Assembly: GCF_900103615.1 (NCBI RefSeq)
Contig: NZ_FNGW01000002.1
Location: 310,001 to 374,000 of the forward strand
Reading direction: 5' to 3'
DNA: 64,000 nt
Source of the DNA: Romboutsia lituseburensis DSM 797
GTDB lineage: Bacteria; Bacillota; Clostridia; Peptostreptococcales; Peptostreptococcaceae
The translations under genes and the position numbers were made by a program. Numbering within the stretch: position 1 is the stretch's first letter; each line of letters starts with the position of its first letter. Below the pieces are notes generated by a model. The model did not search any database. It was not told where the DNA came from and saw only the letters and a program-made list of their open reading frames with translations. Positions 1 to 8,485 of the stretch are shown here, piece by piece.

Positions 1-1286
1 TCTTCATTGTATATTTTCTCAAATTCTTTTTGCATTTTTTCATATTTTATAAAACTTTGCTTTTTTTGAATATAATCAAATATAGATTCACAAATCCTAT
101 AGCTCTCCAAAGAATTTTTATAATCTTCTATTCTTTCATATACTTTACCTAAACGTGAATATACTTTTTTTTCATAGAATTTGCCCCACTTACGGCTATA
201 TTCTAGAGATTTTTTATAATATTTTATACTACTATCATATATACCTAATTTAAAATAAAAATCACCTATTAGCATATTAATATTACAATCAAAATGTGTA
301 TATTTGAAGTTATATTTAAATCTTTCATATTTATCTAAAGCATCTAATGCAAAACTAATACCTTGTTTTAAATTTTTATTATTTTTACAAAAAAACTTAG
401 CTTTTAAATAAATTAACATTATACTCGTACTTTCATCTAATTCATTGTTGATATTTTTAATATATTCATCCATAACTTCTATGCAATAATAAGCTTTATG
501 TAATTTATTCACTTCAAGGTATGATTCTATTAATGATATTATAGAATAATATTTTAATTCCATATTAAGATTATCATACTTTGAACTATAAACTAACTCT
601 TCTAAATTCCTTATAGCTTCATTTGGATTATGTATACACTCTAAGTAAATACTAGCAAAATAGTATAAAACTAATCCTGTAATTTCCAATTCATCATACT
701 TTTCTCCAATTCTCATGCTCTTAATAAAATACTTCATAGCTTTGATTTCATCTTGTAAAAAATATGCATATGTTGTTCCAATAGATAGATAGTAATATCC
801 ACATTCCTTACCATTGCAAGATTCCATTAAAAATCTAATTTTTTCTATATATTTATTTAAGATGCCTCTGTGACATCGCTTCCATCTTAAAGCTATCAAC
901 CTCTGAATATAAACTAATATTAATTCTTTTTTATTTTCTTTTTTTAAAATATTTACCCCTTTAATAAAGTAGCGTCTAGAAATTTTATATTCACTTTTAT
1001 TTAAATAAATACATGCTAATTTACAATAACATTTACCTCTCCACAAATTATTATTTATTTTATTAGATATATTTAAACATCTATTTGTATATTCTAAACT
1101 TTCATCTAAATCAGACTTTAACTCTCTCTCTATTGCATTTACATAATACATTTTTAAAATATCTAAATTTTCTTTTAAATTATCCTCTTTAAGTTTTTCT
1201 ATAAATTGAGTTAAGTTATCTATCTTTGATAAACAGGTCCTTCTTACTTCTATATCATATATAACTTTTTCTATGTTAAAATCCAT
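1..1286 (-). CDS. TPR-repeat signalling protein, paralogue of the next gene, 3' end cut off by window
   Basis: An open reading frame runs off the left edge without a stop; it starts at the ATG at 1286 behind an AAGGGGG ribosome-binding site. The 428 visible residues are helical and TPR-like throughout (pattern such as YYKKSLEYSRKWGKFYEKK near the cut). Length, spacing and several segments match the N-terminal part of the protein encoded just upstream (for example GDFYFKLGIYDSSIKYYKKS against GNLYYKIGKYDIACNLHKRG), so the missing C-terminus is probably a GGDEF domain as well; that is inference. It starts only 33 bases after the neighbour's stop, on the same strand, so the two are a tandem duplication in one operon. 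Likely a cytosolic sensor. Substrate and signal are unknown. Confidence 0.8.
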   Translation of the reverse strand, partial: MDFNIEKVIYDIEVRRTCLSKIDNLTQFIEKLKEDNLKENLDILKMYYVNAIERELKSDLDESLEYTNRCLNISNKINNNLWRGKCYCKLACIYLNKSEYKISRRYFIKGVNILKKENKKELILVYIQRLIALRWKRCHRGILNKYIEKIRFLMESCNGKECGYYYLSIGTTYAYFLQDEIKAMKYFIKSMRIGEKYDELEITGLVLYYFASIYLECIHNPNEAIRNLEELVYSSKYDNLNMELKYYSIISLIESYLEVNKLHKAYYCIEVMDEYIKNINNELDESTSIMLIYLKAKFFCKNNKNLKQGISFALDALDKYERFKYNFKYTHFDCNINMLIGDFYFKLGIYDSSIKYYKKSLEYSRKWGKFYEKKVYSRLGKVYERIEDYKNSLESYRICESIFDYIQKKQSFIKYEKMQKEFEKIYNE

Positions 1287-1319
1287 TTTTTCCCCCTTAA
1301 TAAAATTGAGGTTTATATG

Positions 1320-3176
1320 CTAATTTAAAAAATAGCTGTATTTGTTTCCTCCTTCACTTTTAGATATATATAATGCCTTATCTGCATTATTTATAAGATT
1401 GTAATAATCTTTACAGTCCTCATTTGAAGCGATACCTATACTTATACTTACAGTTGTATTAAAAGGAGAATCTTCATGTTTTATATTTAATTCATTAACT
1501 TGTTGTAATAGGGATTTGGCAGTTTTAATGCACTCTTCATAATCTATGTTTTTTAGTAATATTAAAAATTCTTCTCCTCCATACCTTATAGCTATATTAT
1601 TGTCCTTTATACAAGTATTTTTGATTATTTTTCCAATTTTATCTATTACCTTGTCACCTTCTATATGACCATATCTATCATTATATTTTTTGAAAAAATC
1701 TATATCTATCATAAATGCATATAAATCCCCAGATTTTATGTCTAATTTAGCATCTTCACATTCTAAATGTTCATTTAAAAATCTTCTATTTAATAATCCA
1801 CTAAGTACATCGGTGTTTCTTTTGTCTATTAATTCATTTTTTAATTCTGTTAGTTCCGATATCTTGTTTTTTTTATTTAATATATCATTCTCTTTAAGTA
1901 GAATTTCTGTATACTTTTGACTTTGCTTATCTAACCAGTTCTCTTTTAACTCCATATATAATTTTAAATGTTTTATAGATTTTGGGTAATCTTGCAATTT
2001 TTCATAGTCTTTAGATAATAGCTTATGAAACTCTATAACTGATCTGTTTTTGCTTCTTTTTATACTTTTATTAAACCCTCTTTTATGTAAATTACATGCT
2101 ATATCATATTTTCCTATTTTATAATATAAATTTCCTTCTATTTTATCAATCAATATATCTATATCTTGAAATAATGATTTATATTTATTTTTCTCATATA
2201 AATTTTTGCTTTTATTTATATATTTAACCCCTTGATCTACATTTTCATTGGATATACTATAATATTTAGCTTTACAAATATATCCTATCATTTTAACTTG
2301 TTCACTAAGATCTTTATTAACTTCATTTATATTTTCATCAAATTTTATCAAATAGTTTTTGGCACTTTTGAAATCTTCTTTTTTTATAAAATAAGTTATT
2401 AAATTATTTATAATTATCGCTTTATATACTGGATTTATATTTTGATATTTTTCATTTTTCAATATGATTTCTAGATAATTTATAGATTCAGATTCATTTC
2501 CTAATGAATAATAACTAGCTGCTAAGAATATACGTGCTTTTATTTCTAGTTCAATTTGGCATGTTTTTTTAGCCAAATCAAATGATTGTGATAAGTAAAA
2601 TATTGCAACTACCGTATTTTGAAGCGCATTTAAATATATTATACCTAAATCTAAGTAATACTTAGCTATATTTTTACTTGTATTATTTTTTATAAGTAAA
2701 TGAAGTTCTTCTATAAGTGAATTAATTTTACTTATATCATATCTACTTATCATTAAAATATTAATATGTCTTATATAAAACTGTATTAATTCTTCCTTAT
2801 TTTGTTGTTTTATTAATTTTTCTCGAGCTATTTTAAACATCTTTTCACTTTCCATTTGATTTTCATATTTTATATAATAATTGGATAAATACCCATATAA
2901 AATAGCTTCGTAAATTTCATCCTCCGTATGACTTCTTTCCAAAAACTTTATTGCTTTTTTTAAATTTGTAAAAATTTGTTTTTTATTTTGTTTATACTGG
3001 TTTGTTAAAAATAATAAAAAATAACTTTTAGAGTAATCATAAAAATTATTTTCATTTAAATTTTCAATAAATGTATTTATCTTTTTTTGAATTTCTTTAA
3101 TATAACTTAGTGTAATATTATACTCATCTTTTTGTCTAAAATCATTTATGTATGTTTCAATAACTTCATAATTCAT
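1320..3176 (-). CDS. TPR-repeat diguanylate cyclase (GGDEF domain)
   Basis: A 618-residue cytosolic protein. Residues about 1-440 are tandem helical repeats of TPR type, followed by a coiled linker (residues 420-455) and a C-terminal GGDEF domain (about 455-618). The active-site signature is GGEEF at residues 533-537, preceded by RY, and the Mg-binding segment FMIDIDFFKKYND is intact, so cyclic di-GMP synthesis from two GTP is likely. The allosteric I-site RxxD expected nine residues before GGEEF reads K..N, so product inhibition is probably absent. No transmembrane segment or signal peptide is visible. The start ATG follows an AGGTGAT ribosome-binding site. The next gene is a paralogue 33 bases downstream. 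TPR-GGDEF proteins of this sort usually respond to protein or peptide partners. Confidence 0.88.
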   Translation of the reverse strand: MNYEVIETYINDFRQKDEYNITLSYIKEIQKKINTFIENLNENNFYDYSKSYFLLFLTNQYKQNKKQIFTNLKKAIKFLERSHTEDEIYEAILYGYLSNYYIKYENQMESEKMFKIAREKLIKQQNKEELIQFYIRHINILMISRYDISKINSLIEELHLLIKNNTSKNIAKYYLDLGIIYLNALQNTVVAIFYLSQSFDLAKKTCQIELEIKARIFLAASYYSLGNESESINYLEIILKNEKYQNINPVYKAIIINNLITYFIKKEDFKSAKNYLIKFDENINEVNKDLSEQVKMIGYICKAKYYSISNENVDQGVKYINKSKNLYEKNKYKSLFQDIDILIDKIEGNLYYKIGKYDIACNLHKRGFNKSIKRSKNRSVIEFHKLLSKDYEKLQDYPKSIKHLKLYMELKENWLDKQSQKYTEILLKENDILNKKNKISELTELKNELIDKRNTDVLSGLLNRRFLNEHLECEDAKLDIKSGDLYAFMIDIDFFKKYNDRYGHIEGDKVIDKIGKIIKNTCIKDNNIAIRYGGEEFLILLKNIDYEECIKTAKSLLQQVNELNIKHEDSPFNTTVSISIGIASNEDCKDYYNLINNADKALYISKSEGGNKYSYFLN

Positions 3177-3246
3177 AAAATATCACCTACTTTAAGTGCT
3201 CTTAATTTAAATTTTCCAAGTATTTATCTTTAAATAAAAAACTCTC

Positions 3247-3288
3247 TTCGCTTATGGATGTAGCGGCTTTGCCTGTTACTTAAAAACT
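3247..3288. repeat. short intergenic hairpin element, copy A
   Basis: Contains a GC-rich hairpin (3260-3279) in otherwise AT-rich spacer. It shares the ends TTCGCTT...ATGT and CTTAAAA.CT, and the central hairpin position, with an element at 33076-33122. The stem bases differ between copies while pairing is largely kept, which suggests a dispersed structured element. Function unknown. Confidence 0.35.
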
Positions 3289-3376
3289 AAAATAACTTTT
3301 AAATCTATAAAGTACTTACGTTATATATAAAATTATACTTTAGTATAGTAAACTCCTTTCTTTTGTAAATTTTAAT

Positions 3377-3403
3377 AAAAAAAAGGCCTCAAATTTCTTT
3401 GAG
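3377..3403 (-). terminator. Rho-independent terminator of the kinase-like gene
   Basis: Six-base stem CTCAAA/TTTGAG followed on the minus strand by a GCC step and eight T residues, immediately after the stop at 3411. Confidence 0.7.
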
Positions 3404-3410
3404 ACATTTT

Positions 3411-4364
3411 TTATATCATACTAATTATCATTGCAATTATTAATCCTAGCATAGCACAAGCTACCATAAGCCTATTTTTTTTATATGTTGTGTTTGTAAT
3501 CGCTACTGACATATTTTCTAAACATATTTTATCTTCTATTCTTTCATCTTCTATATCCGCTTTTTCATACATTACTAAACTTAAATCAATTATTATATCT
3601 TTGGTACTTTCATACTTCTTCCCTCTACTTAGAAGCTTTTTAATAATACTTATAAGTGCATCATTTCCATTTATTGCTTTATATTTTCTCCAATTAACAC
3701 CTTTATCTATTTTACGTAACAAATCTTCTTCACTTGTACATTCTTCAAAAGGAAGCTTTTTAAAAATTGATTCAAAAAGCATAAGACCCAAAGCAAAAAG
3801 ATCGCTTTCTGAATCGGTATAATTTATGCATAATTGATGAGGAGATAGATACTTTATTTGCCCACAAGCTCTTGGATTTATTCCGCTATTAGCTTTAGTT
3901 AATCCAAAATTACATACCTTTACATTATAAAATTCATCAACTAATATATTAGATGGATTTAAATCACCATGATACATACCCTGTTCATTTATACTCTCTA
4001 ATGCCTTAACAACTTGTGTTGCTATATTAACTATAGCCTCTAAGTGAAGGTAGTTTCCTCTTATTACATTTTCTAATGTAATTCCATCTGAGTAATCACT
4101 TACCATATAATAAAGTGTTGTTAATTCTGTACAATGAATACCTACGTCTATAATATTTAGTATATACGGTGAATTAATCTGTTGTAGCATTGTACTTTCA
4201 TCAATTAAATTCGATATAAAATTTCCACATATATTATCATTATGTTCTATTATCTTTATTAATACTTTATCATTTGTATATGCATCTCTAGCTTCATACA
4301 TTTTATTTAATTCTATATGTTCTTCAACGTTTAATAATTCATACCTATTACCTACAAAATTCAC
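3411..4364 (-). CDS. Ser/Thr protein kinase-like membrane protein, degenerate DFG motif
   Basis: A 317-residue protein with a eukaryotic-like (Hanks) kinase fold over residues about 8-265 and one C-terminal membrane segment (about 300-317) ending almost at the terminus, so the kinase domain is predicted cytosolic. The ATP-binding lysine (VLIK, K37), a candidate helix-C glutamate (E56) and the catalytic loop HGDLNPSN (residues 132-139, D134 and N139) are present. The metal-binding DFG is NFG (152-154), the APE motif is SPH, and the glycine loop is poor. It may therefore be a weak kinase or a pseudokinase. There are no PASTA domains, unlike PrkC. Translation starts at GTG behind GGGGGAG. It follows the TPR-GGDEF pair in opposite transcription order on the same strand; a regulatory link is only suggested. 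Confidence 0.75.
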   Translation of the reverse strand: MNFVGNRYELLNVEEHIELNKMYEARDAYTNDKVLIKIIEHNDNICGNFISNLIDESTMLQQINSPYILNIIDVGIHCTELTTLYYMVSDYSDGITLENVIRGNYLHLEAIVNIATQVVKALESINEQGMYHGDLNPSNILVDEFYNVKVCNFGLTKANSGINPRACGQIKYLSPHQLCINYTDSESDLFALGLMLFESIFKKLPFEECTSEEDLLRKIDKGVNWRKYKAINGNDALISIIKKLLSRGKKYESTKDIIIDLSLVMYEKADIEDERIEDKICLENMSVAITNTTYKKNRLMVACAMLGLIIAMIISMI

Positions 4365-4560
4365 TTTATTCTCCCCCTTCCTTTATTTCCAACTAAAATA
4401 TTTATAAAAATAAAAAATTTACATATTAATACCTAAAATGTTTTAATACTATGTATTATATGTTCTTATTTAATGCTATCTATATCACATTCACTATAAT
4501 TATATCAATTTTTGTAATATTTTTCTATTAGTCAAAGTACTACTTATCTACTTATACTAA

Positions 4561-4600
4561 AAAAAAATAAAAACCATACATTATATATGTACGGTTTTTT
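4561..4600 (-). terminator. Rho-independent terminator
   Basis: Twelve-base stem AAAACC.TACAT / ATGTA.GGTTTT with an AT-rich loop; the one imperfect pair becomes G-U on the minus strand, followed by a long T tract. It would end transcription of the 4.65-5.2 kb genes. Confidence 0.65.
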
Positions 4601-4653
4601 ATCTAATTACTTTAGATTATTAAATCTAACAATATTAATTAAAAATACAAAAT

Positions 4654-4857
4654 TTATTCTATAATTTCTATATAATCAATATAATAATTTTCTCCTGGTA
4701 CTAAATTACTTATTACTTTTATTAAGTAATAGTTATCCTCTAACTCTTCATAATCTTTTACAAAATAATTACCTATAAGTTGATTAAACTCATTATAACT
4801 TATCTGTTTCTTTTTTAATATGTTTTTGAGTATATCAAACTCTTCCTTATTATTAAT
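4654..4857 (-). pseudogene. small ORF, possibly frameshifted remnant (67 codons)
   Basis: On the minus strand a protein-like frame of 67 residues ends at 4654 (pattern rich in Asn, Tyr and Glu, ending DYIEIIE). It has no ATG, GTG or TTG start: only an ATT at 4857 after a TGA. An ATG with another frame lies just upstream at 4877 and runs into a stop after five codons, so a one-base frameshift would join them into a protein of about 70 residues. No family recognised. It sits between the DUF3892 gene and a terminator, so it may be a decayed operon partner. Alternatives are a non-coding spacer or an ATT start. Confidence 0.25.
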
Positions 4858-4895
4858 ATTTACTCACTTCCAGTCATAACTAACTATAATTTTAT

Positions 4896-5195
4896 CTACT
4901 GCTTTAGAACAGGTAAATTACTTAAATTATTATTTTCAGTTTCATCTGGTAGACTTCTTAAATATTCATTGCCTTTATTTGTTGCTACTGCTACACCTGC
5001 AATCTGTCCTTCTTTTGCCATAGTAATTGCTTGTTCTTTATTTACCATTTGACCATTAGTTAATTCATATCCAATTACTTCTCCTGCATCTTTTACTAAT
5101 TTACATATTCTACACGCATCTGAATTTGGAATTGGAATTTCTTTATTTATGTTTTTAGGTAAATTACCTATCATTCCATCATTTTTTAATTCCAT
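4896..5195 (-). CDS. DUF3892 family protein
   Basis: A 99-residue protein. Residues about 25-85 match the DUF3892 pattern: a short strand region, then ELTNGQMVNKEQAITMAKEG and a GVAVATNKGNEYLRS segment. The N-terminal part carries a CRICK dicysteine. The start ATG follows GGAGGT. Function unknown for the family; proteins of this type are small and soluble and common in Firmicutes. It is preceded by a UvrC-like gene (66 bases) on the same strand, but no functional link is evident. Confidence 0.8.
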   Translation of the reverse strand: MELKNDGMIGNLPKNINKEIPIPNSDACRICKLVKDAGEVIGYELTNGQMVNKEQAITMAKEGQIAGVAVATNKGNEYLRSLPDETENNNLSNLPVLKQ

Positions 5196-5261
5196 ACTAA
5201 TACCTCCTATAGATTAATTGATATTAGTTTTTCCTTCTAGAATTAATTTATTAATATTTTA

Positions 5262-6257
5262 TTAAAATACAACATACATTATTTCTTTACTATGCTTTAT
5301 ATAAGAATTTATTATAATTATAAAATCTAAGTCATACTTTTCATTTGCTATTCCTTTATTACTAATTTTTTTTTGATCTAATAAATTAAGTTTATAAAAA
5401 AAGTAATCTTTTTTTTCTAATTTTTCAAATTGTTTAATTTTTAATACTTCACAATCTACTAATTTACCATTTTTTATAATATAAATCTTATAATACTCAC
5501 AATTTATTTTTATCCAAGCTAATATATTTTCTTTATATATAGTTTCATTTATTATATTTTGTTTATTGAACAAAGTATTTATCATGTCTATATTTCCCTT
5601 TAATTCAGATGCCTTCTCAAAGTTTAATAAATTAATTTCACTTTTCATACAATCTTCTAAATTTGTTAATATATTTTTAGAATAACCTTTTAAATCACTT
5701 ATAATTTCATTTATTTTTTTTTGATAATCCTGCTCATCTATTACATTTCTACAAGGACCTAAACATTGACTTAAATCATATTTAATGCATTTTTTCATTC
5801 TTTTGCATCCACGCAATTTGTATGTTTGATTTATTATATCTTTAATGTCATATAATTTTTTTCCTATAGCATATGGTCCAAAATATAAACTATTATCAAT
5901 CATCTCATTTACCACTTCTAAATATGGATATTTTATAGAATTATTTATTTTTAAATATAAATAATTTTCATGATTTTTCATTAATTTATTATATATTGGT
6001 TTTATTTCTTTTATCATTTTGCACTCTAAAAGTAATGCATCCAATTCTGTATCAGTATTTATTATATCAATATCATAGATACCTTTTACCATCCTTTGAA
6101 TTTTCCTAGAGTGTGCTTTAGAATTAATAAAATAACTTTTTATTCTACTTTGTAATGTTTTAGATTTACCTACATATATCGGTTCTCCATTTTTATCTTT
6201 CATAACATATACACCAGGAGTTTTAGGAAAAGTATTTATCTTATCTTTTAAATTCAT
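5262..6257 (-). CDS. short UvrC-like GIY-YIG nuclease (Cho-like)
   Basis: A 331-residue protein equal to the N-terminal half of UvrC. The GIY-YIG domain occupies residues 12-95 with GVY (15-17), YVG (28-30), R38 and the metal-binding glutamate E78. Four cysteines (C151, C157, C165, C169, the last pair in CLGPC) match the Fe-S-binding cysteine region of UvrC, and a UVR-like UvrB-contact helix lies at about 205-235. The C-terminal RNase H-like endonuclease and helix-hairpin-helix domains of full UvrC (about 600 residues) are missing and replaced by about 90 residues without a recognised domain. It would make only the 3' incision, as the Cho proteins of enterobacteria do. It may supplement a full UvrC encoded elsewhere. 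Confidence 0.8.
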   Translation of the reverse strand: MNLKDKINTFPKTPGVYVMKDKNGEPIYVGKSKTLQSRIKSYFINSKAHSRKIQRMVKGIYDIDIINTDTELDALLLECKMIKEIKPIYNKLMKNHENYLYLKINNSIKYPYLEVVNEMIDNSLYFGPYAIGKKLYDIKDIINQTYKLRGCKRMKKCIKYDLSQCLGPCRNVIDEQDYQKKINEIISDLKGYSKNILTNLEDCMKSEINLLNFEKASELKGNIDMINTLFNKQNIINETIYKENILAWIKINCEYYKIYIIKNGKLVDCEVLKIKQFEKLEKKDYFFYKLNLLDQKKISNKGIANEKYDLDFIIIINSYIKHSKEIMYVVF

Positions 6258-6565
6258 TTTTGCACCTTATTGTTTCTTAGATTTATTTTTTAATATTTTT
6301 AGCTTTAATTATATACTTAATTCTCCAAAATACAAAATATTTATGGAAGCAATTATAACTTTTTATATTACTGTAACCTTTTAAAACATTTTTTTTGTCA
6401 ATTTTCTATTATTTTTCCTAAATTTTATAAGCATTTACTGTTGAATGATTTTAAAAGGAATTTTATTTTTTTAATTTAACTTATTATATATAGCAATTGA
6501 ATAAAATATTTATGATTATTATTTTATAAATACTTTATTAATATAATTATTAAGGAGGTCTTAAC
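6258..6565. other. intergenic spacer without recognised gene
   Basis: About 300 bases of very AT-rich divergent spacer between the UvrC-like gene and the lipoprotein gene. It must carry both promoters, but I see no unambiguous -35/-10 pair, RNA gene or repeat. Confidence 0.5.
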
Positions 6566-7624
6566 TTGAGCATAAGAAAATTTTTTATTATATTAATTGC
6601 ATTATCCATGCTTATTTTTAGCGGTTGCTCAAGTACTGATGCTATCTCTGAAAATAATAGTCCTGACATAGTAGTAAAAGGTCTTACACTAAAAGTTTCA
6701 CTAATACAAACAGCATACGAAATGTATAATGTAAATGTATCTAATCCTAATAAATTCAGTGAATCTTATTATAAAAATTCTTCTAGGAGCGATTATAAAC
6801 ACTACAAATGGTTAGTTAAGACTTACGAATCAATGGATATTGAAATGAAAAAAGTTTTAAATAATTTATTTTTATCTAGAGATTCTTGGGACTATATAAA
6901 TAGTGTCATCACCTTAGATGATGATTGTTCGGTTGAAGATATTGTAAATAAAATAAATTCAGATAATAGTCTCAATTTACCAGATTTTTTAAAAAAAGAT
7001 TTGGACAAGTTTTTAAAATATTTTTATAGTGAGTACTTTAAAGATTACATTAATAAAAAAGATAACTTTTACGAAAAAAAAGCTCATGAATTAAATAAAA
7101 AGCTTTCAATAAACGATGTTAATGCATTAAAATTTGTAGAGAAAGTATCCGGAGTAACATTGGATAAAAATTATAAATCTCTTATGTATTATAGCTTTAA
7201 TCCAGTTGAAACACACTCCTTTGAATATGATAACTTTATGGTTTCTACAATAAGCCCAAATTCAACAATACTTGATGTTGTAAGTTTACCATTTTATAAA
7301 TATTCTAGACCATTATTTAAAACATTATCTACAAATGAGGATTTCTTAGCTTTATCTACGCAACTTCAAAAAAATCAAAACTTTGTAAATATGTATAATG
7401 ATCTTTATACTACATCTTACCCATTTGAAGATTGGTGCTTAGAAAATTTAATTTCAGGATTTGCAAAATATTTAGACTACAGATACTATGGTAGTACATA
7501 TGAACATAGTAATTATGTTTATGATTTGAAATTTTATAACTATCTAAAAGATATAAATTTCAATCCGAACAAAACATCTTTAGAGAAAGTCAGCTTAGAT
7601 TTTTATAAATCTATTCTAAATTAA
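6566..7624 (+). CDS. lipoprotein of unknown function
   Basis: A 352-residue protein starting at TTG behind a strong AAGGAGGTC site. The N-terminus is a type II signal peptide: basic SIRK, a hydrophobic core and the lipobox FSGC with lipidated C21, followed by a Ser-rich tether. The rest is a mostly helical, Lys/Asn/Tyr-rich extracellular domain of about 320 residues. I do not recognise the family. It is monocistronic, flanked by a divergent UvrC-like gene and a bidirectional terminator. Confidence 0.75.
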   Translation: MSIRKFFIILIALSMLIFSGCSSTDAISENNSPDIVVKGLTLKVSLIQTAYEMYNVNVSNPNKFSESYYKNSSRSDYKHYKWLVKTYESMDIEMKKVLNNLFLSRDSWDYINSVITLDDDCSVEDIVNKINSDNSLNLPDFLKKDLDKFLKYFYSEYFKDYINKKDNFYEKKAHELNKKLSINDVNALKFVEKVSGVTLDKNYKSLMYYSFNPVETHSFEYDNFMVSTISPNSTILDVVSLPFYKYSRPLFKTLSTNEDFLALSTQLQKNQNFVNMYNDLYTTSYPFEDWCLENLISGFAKYLDYRYYGSTYEHSNYVYDLKFYNYLKDINFNPNKTSLEKVSLDFYKSILN

Positions 7625-7680
7625 AGCTATCAAAAGTTTTTGTATTATATACCCCTTAATACATTAATTTATTTAATATA

Positions 7681-7724
7681 TAAATATCCCTATACAATAA
7701 ATATTATTGTATAGGGATATTTTA
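7681..7724. terminator. bidirectional Rho-independent terminator
   Basis: Seventeen-base perfect stem (7683-7699 with 7705-7721) flanked by A and T runs, between two convergent genes. Confidence 0.85.
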
Positions 7725-8477
7725 TTTAAATCCTATTACAGCAGCTCCTAACGCTCCAATTATTTGAGTATCCTCTGCTATAAATAATTTTTTTTCAAGT
7801 ATTTTTTCTATCATATCTACAAGAACATTACTTTTAGCAAGACCTCCAGTAAATGCAATTTCATCTACTATCTCACCACGATTTAACATCGCTACTGATT
7901 TATTGGCTATAGATTGTAATATACCTGCGGCTACATTTTCTTTCTTTACATTTTGAGCCAATAAGCTAACAATTTCACTTTCTGCAAATACCGTACACAT
8001 AGATGATATATTTACTGGCTCTTTATCCTTAGCTAGGGAATCTATATCTTGTATATCGCTGCCTAATAAGTTTGACGTTATCTCTAAAAATCGACCTGTT
8101 CCTGCTGCACATTTATCGTTCATCATAAAATTAGCAATACTTCCTTCATTGTCTAAATTTATAATCTTGCTGTCTTGTCCCCCAACATCCAAAATAGTCT
8201 TAATATTCTTATTTAAAAAGTGTATTCCTTTAGTATGGCATGTGATTTCAGTTACCTTTTTGTCTACAAAATCCATACTAACTCTTCCATACCCTGTTCC
8301 TACTATTTTTTTTATATCCTCTTTTAGTATTCCTTCTAATAATATTTCAAGCACCTGTTTAGAAGAAGTTTTAGGACTCCATCCTGTTGGCATAACCACT
8401 TTCTTAACTATTTTCTCTCCATCAAATAGTACCCCTTTTGTAGCTACTGATCCTGAGTCTATCCCTATACTATACAT
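7722..8477 (-). CDS. ATPase activator of a 2-hydroxyacyl-CoA dehydratase-type enzyme (YjiL/HgdC family)
   Basis: A 251-residue ASKHA-fold ATPase. It carries the phosphate-binding segment IDSGSVATKG at the N-terminus, a second nucleotide loop (LDVGGQDSK) and GGLAKS near the C-terminus. Two cysteines, in KCAAGTGRF (C123) and SMCTVFAES (C161), are those that bridge one [4Fe-4S] cluster across the homodimer in this family. It hydrolyses ATP to push a low-potential electron into the partner encoded directly upstream. A longer frame begins at a GTG at 8498, but the AGGAGG site lies inside it, so the ATG at 8477 is chosen. The start is next to the stop of the partner gene, implying coupled translation. 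Confidence 0.88.
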   Translation of the reverse strand: MYSIGIDSGSVATKGVLFDGEKIVKKVVMPTGWSPKTSSKQVLEILLEGILKEDIKKIVGTGYGRVSMDFVDKKVTEITCHTKGIHFLNKNIKTILDVGGQDSKIINLDNEGSIANFMMNDKCAAGTGRFLEITSNLLGSDIQDIDSLAKDKEPVNISSMCTVFAESEIVSLLAQNVKKENVAAGILQSIANKSVAMLNRGEIVDEIAFTGGLAKSNVLVDMIEKILEKKLFIAEDTQIIGALGAAVIGFK

Positions 8478-8485
8478 TATTCCTC

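Noticed and set aside
3230-3320. c-di-GMP (GEMM) riboswitch near the GGDEF genes
   Set aside because: GGCAAAGCC suggested it, but the second helix, the GNRA-type loop and the AAGC core are missing; it fits the dispersed hairpin element better.
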